A DNA stretch of 64,000 nt from Neocallimastix lanati (nom. inval.). Its lineage: Eukaryota > Neocallimastigomycota > Neocallimastigomycetes > Neocallimastigales > Neocallimastigaceae. Below, piece by piece: positions 23,431 to 33,912 of the stretch (the stretch's first letter is position 1; each line of letters begins with the position of its first letter). The notes under the pieces are model-generated. The model saw only the letters and a program-made list of their open reading frames with translations. It did not search any database and was not told the origin of the DNA. The DNA is taken from contig JACVTC010000071.1 in NCBI GenBank assembly GCA_016946835.1, positions 907,876 through 971,875 of the forward strand, in the 5' to 3' direction. The position numbers were made by a program, and so were the translations under genes.

Positions 23431-23966
23431 TGTAACGTGTTGGACACTCAAATAAGAGAAAACAATAGGCAGCACTGAATATTAATAATAAGTAAAAAAA
23501 ATGTTTTGTTAGAAATTGTTTTATTTAAAGATAAATTTATTTAAAATATTTAATTATTAATTAATCAATTAATATTGTAATATATCAAATTACTTATTAT
23601 TAATTAATCAATTAATAAAAGCACCAATAGAAATATTTTCAAGTGAAAATTCATACCTATTTATACTTTTTTCGGAAAAACAGTTTTCATGATTTTGAAA
23701 AGTTATAGAATTGTGGAAAATTCGTTTAAAACCGATTTTAGCCACAAAAATAGAAACTAATAAAAAGAAGGAATAAAATAGAATAAAATATAATTTTAAC
23801 TATTAAGAATTTCTATTAAATTCTTAAAGAAATTACAGAAAGAAACATCTAGAAAATGAAAATAAAAATTATAATAATTTGTTTTGAGTGTGAATCGAAC
23901 CCTAGTAGTTCGATTCATGGTCATAGTTCCAGCCACTATACCAAGATATCTTTTTCTAAAGTTTAA
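23431..23966 (-). repeat. 5' LTR of GyC
   Basis: It starts TGTAACGTGTTGG on the + strand. It holds TATA (minus sense at 23665), the segment copied in the primer site, and the tRNA-like unit at about 23883-23943. It abuts another LTR at 23967. Confidence 0.8.
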
Positions 23967-24896
23967 TGTAAAGAATAATAATTAATTTTTATTAAAATAA
24001 AAAATAATTATTAATCTTTATTAAAATAAAAAATAATTATTAATCTTTATTAAATAAAATAATAATTATTTAATAAAATTTATTAACTTTATTATAAAAT
24101 ATTTTTAATATAAAATTATTATTAATAATTTAAAATTAATATTGTAAAATTATTATTCTTTATCATTGTATTAATTAATAATATTAAAATAATTAAACAT
24201 TAATATTTTTTATATTTGTTAAAATTCATTTGATAATTATATGTTAAGTTTTAATTTAAATAATTGTTACATTAATATAATTTTAAACAAATCTAATATA
24301 AATTATAGAATTATAATTTAGAAATAATTATAAAATTATATTAAAATCATAATGTAACAAATCAAATGAAAAAAGAATAATTAATATTTAAAAAATTAAT
24401 TAAAATAAAACAATGTCATGTATAATTGACATTGTTTAAATAAAACAAATGTTAATTGAAGTTTTCCGATTGGAAAATATCGGTTTTTATTCAATTAACA
24501 TATGATCAATTTTATTAATAATTGATCATTAAACTTTTTAGGTTTTTCTCCCAAATCTTTTCCTAAAAAGTTATTCATTAAGATTTGGAACTTTACTATA
24601 AATAATTCTTGATTTTCTTTATTTTGAAAATCAAGAGTTATTATTATAAGAATATAATTATAATAATAAACAAAATAAATTTTTAATTTTTTAAAAATAA
24701 CAAAAATCTAAATAAAAATTATTTTTAATAAAAAATATTTTAATAAAAATTTTATTTGAACTAATCTCTTATAATAAACTCCTACCCTATTTTAAGTTTC
24801 GTTAAGTATTTTCTTTTTTTTTAATTTCTCGATTAATATTAGTATTAATTGTAGAAAAGGGTTAAATTTAATTAAGTTTAAATTTAATTCTTTACA
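23967..24896 (+). repeat. Diverged hairpin-family LTR, copy 3
   Basis: It starts TGTAAAGAAT and ends ATTCTTTACA, a perfect 10-bp terminal inverted repeat. Hairpins: GATCAATT/AATTGATC (24504-24511 and 24520-24527), CTTTTTAGG/CCTAAAAAG (24534-24542 and 24562-24570) and CTTGATTTTC/GAAAATCAAG (24608-24617 and 24626-24635). The stems differ in sequence from copies 1 and 2 but still pair. Flanks TTTAA and TATGA do not match, so target duplication is lost or the site is rearranged. Confidence 0.75.
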
Positions 24897-25704
24897 TATG
24901 ATAAATTTGATAAAGAATGAAAATTAAAAATTAAAAATAATTATAAAACGGAATTTAAAAATAATAAATAATTCAATTATAATAAAGTAATTAATTTTTA
25001 GATTATAAACATTTAAATTATAAAAATATTAAATATTTAAATAATACACAATTAATAATAATTAGATTAAAATAATATAAAATAAACAATAATTGTTTAT
25101 TTAATTGTTTATTATTAATAGTTAATTTATTATTTATAAACAGAGTATAAATATAAAAATTAATATAAATAGAAATAAAAATTAATAGTTTTAAAAATTG
25201 TTCCTAATTAGCCATTATAAAAATTAGATAATATTAATAATAATATTTTAAAATGATTATTTTTAATAAATGATAATTTTAATAAAACAAATTGTATTAA
25301 TGAATCAATAACTAATTGATTTAATTATTTTAAGTTACTTAATAAAATATTAAAATAAAATTAAAATTACTTTTATCTTTTTTTATTAACTAGTATATCT
25401 AGTTATATTTGAACATGAGAATAAAGACTTTTAGTAAGAAATTACTAAATTAACTTTATTTTCAATCTGTTTCAAATTTTAGAAATTATCTTAATTTTAA
25501 TATAGAATTAAAAAGTGATAATTTCAATTTATTTTAATAATAACTGTATAAGTTATTTATGAATTAAAAATGTTTTATTAAAAATAACACTAAAAATTTG
25601 GTTTATTAGAACACTTGTTTTCTAATATTTTATTTTATAAATCTTTTATTAAAATTTATTAAACATTACAAAAATTAAAAGTGATTATTAAAATTATAAA
25701 ATTA

Positions 25705-25738
<34 letters not shown>

Positions 25739-26233
25739 TTTACATGAAATATTTACAAGTATTTATATTTTTCTTTAAAATTAAACTATTTATAATTTAT
25801 AAATAAAAAGAATAATTAAATAAAATAAAAGTAATAAAATTAATAATAAAATAAATATTTAATAATAAAATAAATAAATTTGTTTATTATAAAAATAATT
25901 AAAAATATTTTGTTATTTAAATTAATAAATTTTGCTATTATAAAATTATTATTTAATTATAAAATTAATTATAAAAATTATTATAAAACTAATTATTAAA
26001 ACTAATTATTTTATTTTTAAATTTAATCTTAATATTTTTATTTTGAAAAATATATAATATTTCTTTCATATCTGAGTATTAATGTAATTTTTAAGTGTAA
26101 TTTATTTGTTTTAATTAATTAATTAATTTTTTTTTTATTTTATTAAATTATTATTAAACTTGGCTAAGGTTAGTTTTGATTTTATGTATAATAAAATTTC
26201 AAGATTTATTAATTTTGTTATTTATCAAATTTT
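24897..26233. other. AT-rich stretch without a gene
   Basis: I see no coding region or clear repeat family. It holds an AAT microsatellite at 25705-25738, a short palindrome TAACTAG/CTAGTTA near 25387-25405 and otherwise low-complexity A/T sequence, probably decayed element debris. Confidence 0.5.
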
Positions 26234-27096
26234 TGTAATAATTCTATTAAGAACTAACTCAAAATAGAATTATTAACTACAACTTAACGACTAATTCATT
26301 AAGTTGAGAAAATAAAATAAAATAAATTATTTTACCTTTAATGTAGAGTTTATTATAAAATTAATTATAATAATAACACAAAATGTAAGAGAAGAATTGT
26401 TTGTATAAATTGATCTTAAAAATATGTTTTTGAATAAAATATTTTTATTAATTTATTAAAGTTAAAAATATAAAAATGTTACTATTATAACTATGTTTTT
26501 TATAATAATAACTCTTGATTTCTCAAGGAGAACTCAAGAGCCTTATTTATATTTTTTTATTAAAATAAGGTTAAATAAGAAAGGGTTTTCTAATCTTAAC
26601 AAATCTCTTATCCAGGAAAAGATTAGATAGAAAAACCTAGATAAGTTTTCGATCGATATTCTATCCATATCGATCATCGCATTAATTAAGTAAAACCGAT
26701 TACTTCTAAAAAGTAATTGGAAAAAATCTTAATTAACCGATTTTCCAATCTAATCTAATGATCGAAAATAAAAGAATAAAATAATAAAAGATATTTCGAT
26801 CATATAATTTATCCTTATATTAAAAATATAAAATTAAATAGTTAATAAAATACAGAATACATTATAAAATACAGAATAAAATACAATACAAAATACATTA
26901 GTTACAGTAGAGAATTTAACATATTGTAAATATATTATTTAAAATTAATTAAATAAATTTTGTTAAATTAATGAATATTTAAAATTAAATTAAATAAATT
27001 TAATAAATATTATATGTAATTAAATAAAGTTATAGTTATAATAACTTAACTAAGAAAATATAATTATTTGTTAGCAAATAATTATAGATTCTTACA
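26234..27096 (-). repeat. Solo LTR, hairpin-LTR family, copy 4
   Basis: On the minus strand it starts TGTAAGAATC and ends ATTATTACA. It is flanked by ATTTT on both sides (26229-26233 and 27097-27101), a perfect 5-bp target duplication. Hairpins at 26651-26675 (GATCGATAT/ATATCGATC) and 26607-26645 (CTTATCCAGG/CCTAGATAAG, one mismatch). Confidence 0.88.
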
Positions 27097-27153
27097 ATTT
27101 TTATGTAAGAATATATGTAAAATTAACTAATAACTTAGGTCGGCGTGGACATG

Positions 27154-27817
27154 TGTTAAGATAATAACTGAATTTCAATTCAATTTCAATTTCAATAATT
27201 CAGTTATTTAAATTTCAATATTAATAAAAAATAATAATATAATAATTATTATTAAATTAACTTTATTAAAATATTTAAGAATTAGTCTAGGCCAACTAAT
27301 TACTAAATATTATTAATATATTGAATTTAATATATATTAAATAATGTAAACACGTGATTGTCATATTAAATTAATTTCTACATATTATATTTTAATTATA
27401 AAATATAATATTTAGCAAATATTATATTCTTATATTTTATTTATATTAAATATTTATATTATTATCTAACTTTATATTATCAATATCAAACTTATATTAA
27501 TATTATTTACTTATTCATATTAATAATTAATATTTTAATAATTAATTATTTTATATAAATACATGTTTAAATTCTTTTGATTAATCCTTTGTAGGATTAT
27601 TGTAATTTAAATTATAGTAATAATTATATAAAATAATAATGTAATAAAATATTATTAAGATTAAATAAAATTTATATTTTAAATAAAAACTTAATTATAA
27701 AATTTACTAATAACAATATGTTTTAAATAAGAGTAAATTCAAATTATTAATTAATTACTATAATTTAGCATCTTGACCTAATCGTTAAGACCAAATTATC
27801 ACAAAACTTTGACAACA
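27154..27817 (+). repeat. LTR of a third family, copy adjacent to TfD
   Basis: It starts TGTTAAGATAATAACTG and ends CTTTGACAACA. It carries TTTGTAGGATTATT and the block GACCTAATCGTTAAGACC, both also present at 6880-7376. A more diverged relative starts at 33913 on the far side of TfD. Boundaries are estimated from these comparisons. Confidence 0.5.
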
Positions 27818-28471
27818 TGTCAAGGATTTGATACAAATTAATTTATATTTAATACTACAAAAAATAACAATTTAATTATAAATATAATTTGTACTCCTTA
27901 AATCCTTGTACCGTTCATAACCAAATTAATATTGTATTACATATTAATTAATATTATCCCTTTTATACATTATTGAACCCCTAATATATTAATTGATTAA
28001 TATTGTATTACATATTAATTAATATTATCCCTTTTTATATTAATTAATATAGTTGAATATTATTTATAAATTTTGTTTTTTTTATTAATTATATTATTTT
28101 ATATATTTCTATTATCTTATATTATATATGTATTATTCTATTACTTTATATATTAAAATTATATTTTATATTGTTATCTTTAAATTAGTATTTATTAAAA
28201 TATATTATTAAATATTTTATATTGTTTTTCAAAAATATAAAAGAACTAAAAAATATTCTTTTTTAAATCTTTGTAAGATTATTATTTATAAATAATCTAA
28301 TAACTTTATAATAAAACATATTAAATAAAAATATATTTAATTAAAAGTTTAATAATAAAATAATATTTTATATTTGAATAAATTAATTTATAAAATAAAA
28401 TAATATCAAAAGGTTATTAGATTAAAGGCTTCCAACCAAGTTTACCCTTTAATCTAAGTACCAACTTAACA
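27818..28471 (+). repeat. 5' LTR of TfD
   Basis: It contains an internal duplication of ATATTGTATTACATATTAAT-type sequence (about 27930-28040). TATAAAAG at 28236-28243 is the presumed promoter, and GTAAGATTAT at 28273-28282 the presumed transcript start. Confidence 0.9.
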
Positions 28472-28481
28472 ATAATCTTAC
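28471..28481 (+). promoter_or_regulatory. Self-priming primer-binding site of TfD
   Basis: The last base of the LTR plus ATAATCTTAC is an 11-nt perfect complement of 28273-28283 in the LTR, which starts 37 nt after the TATA box at 28236. No tRNA-type TGG primer site is present beside the LTR. Confidence 0.75.
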
Positions 28482-28505
28482 CGCTATTTTAGAAACTTCC
28501 TTGGA

Positions 28506-29729
28506 ATGCCTAAAATTGGCCTAAGACGCTCGGGAATGTATTCAGCTAGATCGGATGAAGAAATGGATATGAATAAAGAAGACTCAGTACAACAATTGCG
28601 ATCCGAAGCCACTCAAGCTTGTACCACCTTAGCAGAAGGTGTTCAACAGTTAAGAAATGATACCTCACAAGCTTGTAATAGTATAGTTTCTGGGGTGAAT
28701 GAAAACTTCGTTTCCAAAGAAGACTTACAAAATTACCATCAAGAGGTAATGAAACAATTCGGAGCTTATGATAAAATGAATAATGAAATATTGGCCTCTT
28801 TAGAATCTTTGAAAAAGGCTACCCTCTACTTTAAGCATGAATTATGTAATAAAACTCAAGTAGAAAATACTTCTTCTGGTGCTACCTCGTCGATACCGTT
28901 GACATCTGGAAATCCTACGGTAAACCTCCATTCTGTTTTCGATGATAATATCTCAACTACTACAAGATATGACAATGATCATGATGTTATCATGCAATCT
29001 GCTTACCCTATTAATATTCCTCAAGTTCCCGATCCAGGTTTGTTTTCAGGTGATATTTCTGAAACCGAACTTTTCTGTCAACTGTGTGGGGACACATTTA
29101 AAACCTATCCATGTAAGTCTTGGCCTGAAGATTCGAAAATCAACTTTGTACAATCAAGATTAAGAGAAGCTGCTAGAAGTTGGTACCAAACAAAATATTC
29201 CAGTAGTCCTCCTGCTTCACTAGAGGCTCTTCTTAATGAATTAAAAGAAGCTTTTCCTGATGTTGTCAGCAAAAAGTTAAAGAAAATTAATTTAATAAAT
29301 CTTAAACATTCTCATGGTAATATTAAGGACTATATCGATTCTTTCCGTAAATTAACAGCTGATCTTGGTTGGTCTGAAGAACCATTAGTATTATTTTTCT
29401 ATAATGGTCTTCATCCAAAATTTAAAGAAGAAATTAATAAAATGGAGAAGTTTCCAGAGAAAATAGAAGAAATTACAATAAAGTGCATATTGTTTGAATC
29501 TTCTCAAGAAACTAAATTAAAAATAAATCAATTAACCAGCAATAAAAATTATAAGAGAAAGAACTCTCATTCTTATCCCAATAGTGAAAACAAGAATAAG
29601 AATAATAACAATTATTACAATCATAGTAAAAATAATAACTTCCATAATAATAAATCTAAGGTTAATTCCAGTTACAACGACCGAGAAAATTATGTTACCG
29701 AAGTCCAAAAAATTAACTCAAAAAACTAG
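28506..29729 (+). CDS. gag: Gag of TfD
   Basis: A 407-residue capsid protein. The N-terminal half has coiled-coil character (residues about 25-115; two related segments containing QLR and QAC). The retrotransposon Gag capsid fold spans about 170-345: PDPGLFSGD opens it, followed by NFVQSRLREAARSWYQTKY and IKDYIDSFRKLTADLGW. The C-terminal tail (350-407) is Asn/Lys-rich and has no CCHC knuckle, as in Tf1 Gag, so RNA binding probably rests on the basic tail. The start ATG lies only 34 nt after the LTR. The gene ends at the frameshift heptamer. Confidence 0.88.
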   Translation: MPKIGLRRSGMYSARSDEEMDMNKEDSVQQLRSEATQACTTLAEGVQQLRNDTSQACNSIVSGVNENFVSKEDLQNYHQEVMKQFGAYDKMNNEILASLESLKKATLYFKHELCNKTQVENTSSGATSSIPLTSGNPTVNLHSVFDDNISTTTRYDNDHDVIMQSAYPINIPQVPDPGLFSGDISETELFCQLCGDTFKTYPCKSWPEDSKINFVQSRLREAARSWYQTKYSSSPPASLEALLNELKEAFPDVVSKKLKKINLINLKHSHGNIKDYIDSFRKLTADLGWSEEPLVLFFYNGLHPKFKEEINKMEKFPEKIEEITIKCILFESSQETKLKINQLTSNKNYKRKNSHSYPNSENKNKNNNNYYNHSKNNNFHNNKSKVNSSYNDRENYVTEVQKINSKN

Positions 29730-29752
29730 ATAATGGACTTCCCAAGAAGTCC
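29720..29752 (+). promoter_or_regulatory. Putative -1 frameshift signal at gag/pol junction of TfD
   Basis: Heptamer A AAA AAC (29720-29726) in gag register, directly followed by the gag stop. After 8 nt comes hairpin GGACTT (29735-29740), loop CCCAAG, AAGTCC (29747-29752). The -1 frame is open without interruption from 29726 into pol. Confidence 0.75.
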
Positions 29753-29818
29753 TCTCCAATTAAAACTATTCAATATAATTATCCCACTTTAAACCCTCCT
29801 CTTCCTAATTCTTTCTTT

Positions 29819-32800
29819 TTGTTTAAATCATTTATCCCAACAATAAACAAAAGGAACAAAAACATTAAATTACAAACCAAATCAATGTTAGATTGTGGTT
29901 CTTACTGCAATTTTATTTCTACCAATTTAATCTCTCGGTTAAATCTTGTACCTCAAAAACTTAATAATAAAATATATATAAAAGGTATTAGTGGTGATAC
30001 AGATTCCATTAATGAATTTGTGTCTTTAAATTTTCAACTAAAAATCAAAATTAACAATACGTTCCATTTAATCAAATTTAAAGAAAAATTCCTTGTGTCA
30101 AAACATATTCCAGTGGATTTACTCCTTGGAAATCAATTTATGAAAAACTATAAAATACATTTTAGTTATGATAATCATTATCTTTACTCTACTTTTAAAA
30201 TCTCAAAATTTAAATCAAGAATTATAAAGAATTTTAAACAAAATGCGAATTCAATTAATTTTTATGACGGATTACCCTATAATTACAACTTTTTAATCTA
30301 TTCTTTTCTTTCAAATAAGGTATCAGAGGATTCTGAAGAACCTGATATCGAGCGTATTCCTGAACAGTATAAAGACCTTGCAATAGTCTTCAATAAAAAG
30401 GAAGCAGATAAGCTTCCTCCCCATCGTTTAACGGACTGTGAGATCAATCTTCAACCAAGTGCTACTTTATATTATGGACCAATCTACCCGCTTACATTGG
30501 AAGAATCAGAAGTTTTAAAAGATTACATAAAGGAAAACGAAAAGAAAGGATTTATTAGAGAATCTCACTCCCCAGCCGGCTATCCTGTTCTCTTTCAAAA
30601 AAAGAGTGATGGTTCTCTCCGAATCTGCGTTGACTACAAACGTTTAAATGCGGTTACTATTAGAAATTCCTATCCTTTACCGCTCATCAACGACATTATT
30701 GAACGAGTCAAAGGAGCCAAGTACTTTACTAAATTAGACTTACGCTCCGCATATAATTTAATTCGTATAAAGGAAGGCGATGAATATAAAACAGCTTTCC
30801 GTACTAAGTATGGACATTACGAATATTTAGTAATGCCATTTGGTCTTAAAAATGCACCTGCAATCTTCCAATCTTTTATTAACTCTGTCCTTCGTCCATT
30901 CTTAGAGAAATCGGTAATACTCTACCTAGATGACATTCTAATTTATTCTAATTCGTTAGATGATCATCATCAAACTGTACGTGAGGTTCTCAAAAAGATT
31001 ATCGACAATAATTTATATGCTAAACTTTCGAAATGTGAATTCGATAAAGAGGAAGTCGAATTCCTTGGACATATCATTTCTGGTTCTGGTGTGTCCACTG
31101 ATCCAAAGAAGATCAAATCAATCAAAGAATGGCCCATTCCAAAAAACGTAAAAGAGGTTCAAAGGTTTCTTGGTCTTTGCAATTACTATAGAAGATTCGT
31201 AAGGAATTTTGCTGCTATTGCTAAACCTTTGCATGCTTTAACCAAAAAAGGAAGGAAGTTTGTTTGGTCTAAAGATTGTGATACCTCCTTCTCAATTCTC
31301 AAAAAACGTTTAACTTCTTCCCCTCTCCTCATGTATCCTGACTTAACAAAACCTTTTATTGTTGAGTGTGATGCTACTAACTTTGCTATTGGAGCAGTTC
31401 TTTCCCAGTATGATAATGATAATAAGCTTCATCCTATTGCTTATTTTTCTCGTAGTCTTAACAATGCCGAAATAAACTATTCGATTACCGATAAGGAACT
31501 TTTATCAATTAAAGAGGCTTTCTCATCATGGCGTCACCTTTTGTTAGGTGCTAAATTCAAGATTAAAGTTTTTACTGACCATAGAAATCTTCTATATACC
31601 CTTGGAGGGAAGATAGGTAATCAACGTCAACATCGTTGGCATCTATTCTTCCAAGAATACCACTTTGAACTTATCTATCGCCAAGGTAAAAAGAATGGCA
31701 AACCCGATTCGTTATCCAGAAGACCAGACTACCAAAAGGAAGATATAGAGGATAAACCTGAGTTTATCTTAGACAGTAAGAATATTGGTAAAATCCCATG
31801 TTTAATTAGTATAACTAACGATCTTCTCAATAATATTAAAATAAACTTAAAGAATGATAAGGTTGCTGAGGATCTTCGTATATATTTTTCTGCAAATAAT
31901 GTCTCTCAAGGTTTCCCTTATAAACCATTTCGCAAAATGAATAAGTTTAAATTAGAAAATGATTTAATATTCTACAACAATCTTATTTACATACCAGATC
32001 AACTTCGTTCAGATATTTTAACTCGTTATCATGAGAAACCTGCTGCGGGTCATCTTGGTGTCAAAAGAACTTTGGAGTTGATCTCAAGAAACTTTTGGTG
32101 GCCCAAGATGGAAGATGATGTTAAGAATTTTGTAAAGTCGTGTGAAACATGTATGAGAAACAAAAAATCTAGGCACCGAAAATTTGGGTTACTTCAACCG
32201 CTTGACGTTCCAGGAAGACCTTGGAAATCAATCGAAATTGATTTCTTATGTGGTCTTCCACCATCCAAAGGTAATACGGTGATTATGGTTGTAGTTGATA
32301 GATTTTCAAAAATGATACACCTTATTCCCTTCAAAGATATTCCAAATTCCGTACAAACAGCCAAAGCTTTTATCAATAATATCTATAAGCTCCATGGTCT
32401 ACCCTATGATATTATTACGGATAGAGGTTCACAGTTTACGAGTGAACTTTGGCAAGAATTTCTATTCTTATTAAATATTAAATCGAAAATAGCTACTACT
32501 GACCACCATGAAACCGTAGGTCAAGTTGAACGATGCAATTCTTTCATCGAACAATACCTTCGCTGCTTCTCAAGATCTTTCTATCATGATGATTGGGTTG
32601 ATTTTCTTCCACTTGCTGAATTTGCTTATAACAACTCAATTCATCCTTCCACTAACGAAACTCCCTTTTTTATCAACTATGGATTTCATCCTTACATGGA
32701 TGAATATATACTACTCCCTACTTGTAACATTAATCATAAAATGGTTCAAAAAGTTTATGAAAGTTTTAACCATGTTAAAGAAGTTCTTCTACGATCCCAA

Positions 32801-33265
32801 GAGCTATATAAACGTTCTGCTGATAGAAAAAGAATTACCGCTCCTTCTTACAACATTGACGATTTGGTGTGGATTCAAGCTCCCCCTTCGTTAAATATAG
32901 AATCAAGCTCAAAACTAGCTCCATGCAAATATGGTCCATACAAAGTTACCAATGTTTTACATAATAATAATTATGAAATTGAACTTAAAAATTCACCCTT
33001 TCCTAAGCATCATAACGTTTTCCACATCTCTGAACTCGAACCATTCACACCAGTGCCTGAAAAATTTAGAAAACGATATAAAGATCCTGAGTCTATTAAG
33101 GATATTATTGAAATTGCGGGTTTTAGAACTAACTATAAGAAGAAACAATACCAATATAAAATCCGTTATAAATATCGTTCCTCCTATAATTGGGTACCTT
33201 CTTCTGAAGTTGAAGATAATCGCCTGGAATGCGAATTCTTGGAGAGAGCGTTGTCAAGGATTTGA
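29819..33265 (+). CDS. pol: Pol of TfD (protease-RT-RNase H-integrase-chromodomain-like)
   Basis: An open frame of 1148 residues; its frame is already open from the frameshift site at 29726, and no ATG is used at this start. Protease motif LDCGSYC lies near residue 23. Reverse transcriptase spans about 200-420 with YLDD at 369. RNase H spans about 510-640 (ECDATNFAIGAVLSQ, FTDHRNLLY, SLSRRPD). Integrase has an H2C2 finger (GHLGVKRT...CETCMRN, 740-780), catalytic residues in EIDFLCGLP (about 808), TDRGSQFTS (about 868) and the glutamate near 900, and a GPYKV module near 1037. The last 60 residues resemble a diverged chromodomain (YKIRYKYRSSYNWVPSSEVE). The stop codon lies inside the right LTR, which overlaps pol by 14 nt. 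Confidence 0.9.
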   Translation: MFKSFIPTINKRNKNIKLQTKSMLDCGSYCNFISTNLISRLNLVPQKLNNKIYIKGISGDTDSINEFVSLNFQLKIKINNTFHLIKFKEKFLVSKHIPVDLLLGNQFMKNYKIHFSYDNHYLYSTFKISKFKSRIIKNFKQNANSINFYDGLPYNYNFLIYSFLSNKVSEDSEEPDIERIPEQYKDLAIVFNKKEADKLPPHRLTDCEINLQPSATLYYGPIYPLTLEESEVLKDYIKENEKKGFIRESHSPAGYPVLFQKKSDGSLRICVDYKRLNAVTIRNSYPLPLINDIIERVKGAKYFTKLDLRSAYNLIRIKEGDEYKTAFRTKYGHYEYLVMPFGLKNAPAIFQSFINSVLRPFLEKSVILYLDDILIYSNSLDDHHQTVREVLKKIIDNNLYAKLSKCEFDKEEVEFLGHIISGSGVSTDPKKIKSIKEWPIPKNVKEVQRFLGLCNYYRRFVRNFAAIAKPLHALTKKGRKFVWSKDCDTSFSILKKRLTSSPLLMYPDLTKPFIVECDATNFAIGAVLSQYDNDNKLHPIAYFSRSLNNAEINYSITDKELLSIKEAFSSWRHLLLGAKFKIKVFTDHRNLLYTLGGKIGNQRQHRWHLFFQEYHFELIYRQGKKNGKPDSLSRRPDYQKEDIEDKPEFILDSKNIGKIPCLISITNDLLNNIKINLKNDKVAEDLRIYFSANNVSQGFPYKPFRKMNKFKLENDLIFYNNLIYIPDQLRSDILTRYHEKPAAGHLGVKRTLELISRNFWWPKMEDDVKNFVKSCETCMRNKKSRHRKFGLLQPLDVPGRPWKSIEIDFLCGLPPSKGNTVIMVVVDRFSKMIHLIPFKDIPNSVQTAKAFINNIYKLHGLPYDIITDRGSQFTSELWQEFLFLLNIKSKIATTDHHETVGQVERCNSFIEQYLRCFSRSFYHDDWVDFLPLAEFAYNNSIHPSTNETPFFINYGFHPYMDEYILLPTCNINHKMVQKVYESFNHVKEVLLRSQELYKRSADRKRITAPSYNIDDLVWIQAPPSLNIESSSKLAPCKYGPYKVTNVLHNNNYEIELKNSPFPKHHNVFHISELEPFTPVPEKFRKRYKDPESIKDIIEIAGFRTNYKKKQYQYKIRYKYRSSYNWVPSSEVEDNRLECEFLERALSRI

Positions 33266-33905
33266 TACAAATTAATTTATATTTAATACTACAAAAAATA
33301 ACAATTTAATTATAAATATAATTTGTACTCCTTAAATCCTTGTACTGTTCATAACCAAATTAATATTGTATTACATATTAATTAATATTATCCCTTTTAT
33401 ACATTATTGAACCCCTAATATATTAATTGATTAATATTGTATTACATATTAATTAATATTATCCCTTTTTATATTAATTAATATAGTTGAATATTATTTA
33501 TAAATTTTGTTTTTTTTATTAATTATATTATTTTATATATTTCTATTATCTTATATTATATATGTATTATTCTATTACTTTATATATTAAAATTATATTT
33601 TATATTGTTATCTTTAAATTAGTATTTATTAAAATATATTATTAAATATTTTATATTGTTTTTCAAAAATATAAAAGAACTAAAAAATATTCTTTTTTAA
33701 ATCTTTGTAAGATTATTATTTATAAATAATCTAATAACTTTATAATAAAACATATTAAATAAAAATATATTTAATTAAAAGTTTAATAATAAAATAATAT
33801 TTTATATTTGAATAAATCAATTTATAAAATAAAATAATATCAAAAGGTTATTAGATTAAAGGCTTCCAACCAAGTTTACCCTTTAATCTAAGTACCAACT
33901 TAACA
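33252..33905 (+). repeat. 3' LTR of TfD
   Basis: It matches the 5' LTR except at two positions. The purine tract GGAGAGAG just before it, still within pol, is the likely polypurine tract. Confidence 0.9.
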
Positions 33906-33912
33906 GAACAGA

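Larger units (their letters stand above)
19948..23966 (-). mobile_element. GyC: Tf1/sushi-like Ty3/Gypsy element, broken
   Basis: LTRs at 19948-20483 (3') and 23431-23966 (5') share TGTAACGTG and the whole internal order. They differ by roughly 4% by eye, with most changes in the tRNA-like unit, so this insertion is older than TfD, ChF or GyG. Internal parts on the minus strand: GC-rich leader, gag, CCHC knuckle, protease and the beginning of reverse transcriptase. Gag and protease closely match ChF. It carries an inserted fragment of the hairpin-LTR family at 20484-20648. It is broken, with about three breaks. Confidence 0.82.
27818..33905 (+). mobile_element. TfD: Tf1/sushi-like Ty3/Gypsy element, looks whole
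   Basis: LTRs of 654 bp (27818-28471 and 33252-33905) begin TGTCAAGG and end CTTAACA; I count two differences between them, so the insertion is recent. The flanks CAACA and GAACA are a near-match for a 5-bp target duplication. Gag and pol are both open and in order, joined by a frameshift-type junction. The 34-nt leader, a Gag without zinc knuckle, self-priming and a chromodomain-like tail all recall the Tf1/sushi group. It looks whole; whether it is active cannot be read from sequence. Confidence 0.9.

Noticed and set aside
32526-33275. Extra open frames on the + strand over TfD pol
   Set aside because: They are other-frame readings of the integrase and C-terminal coding region.
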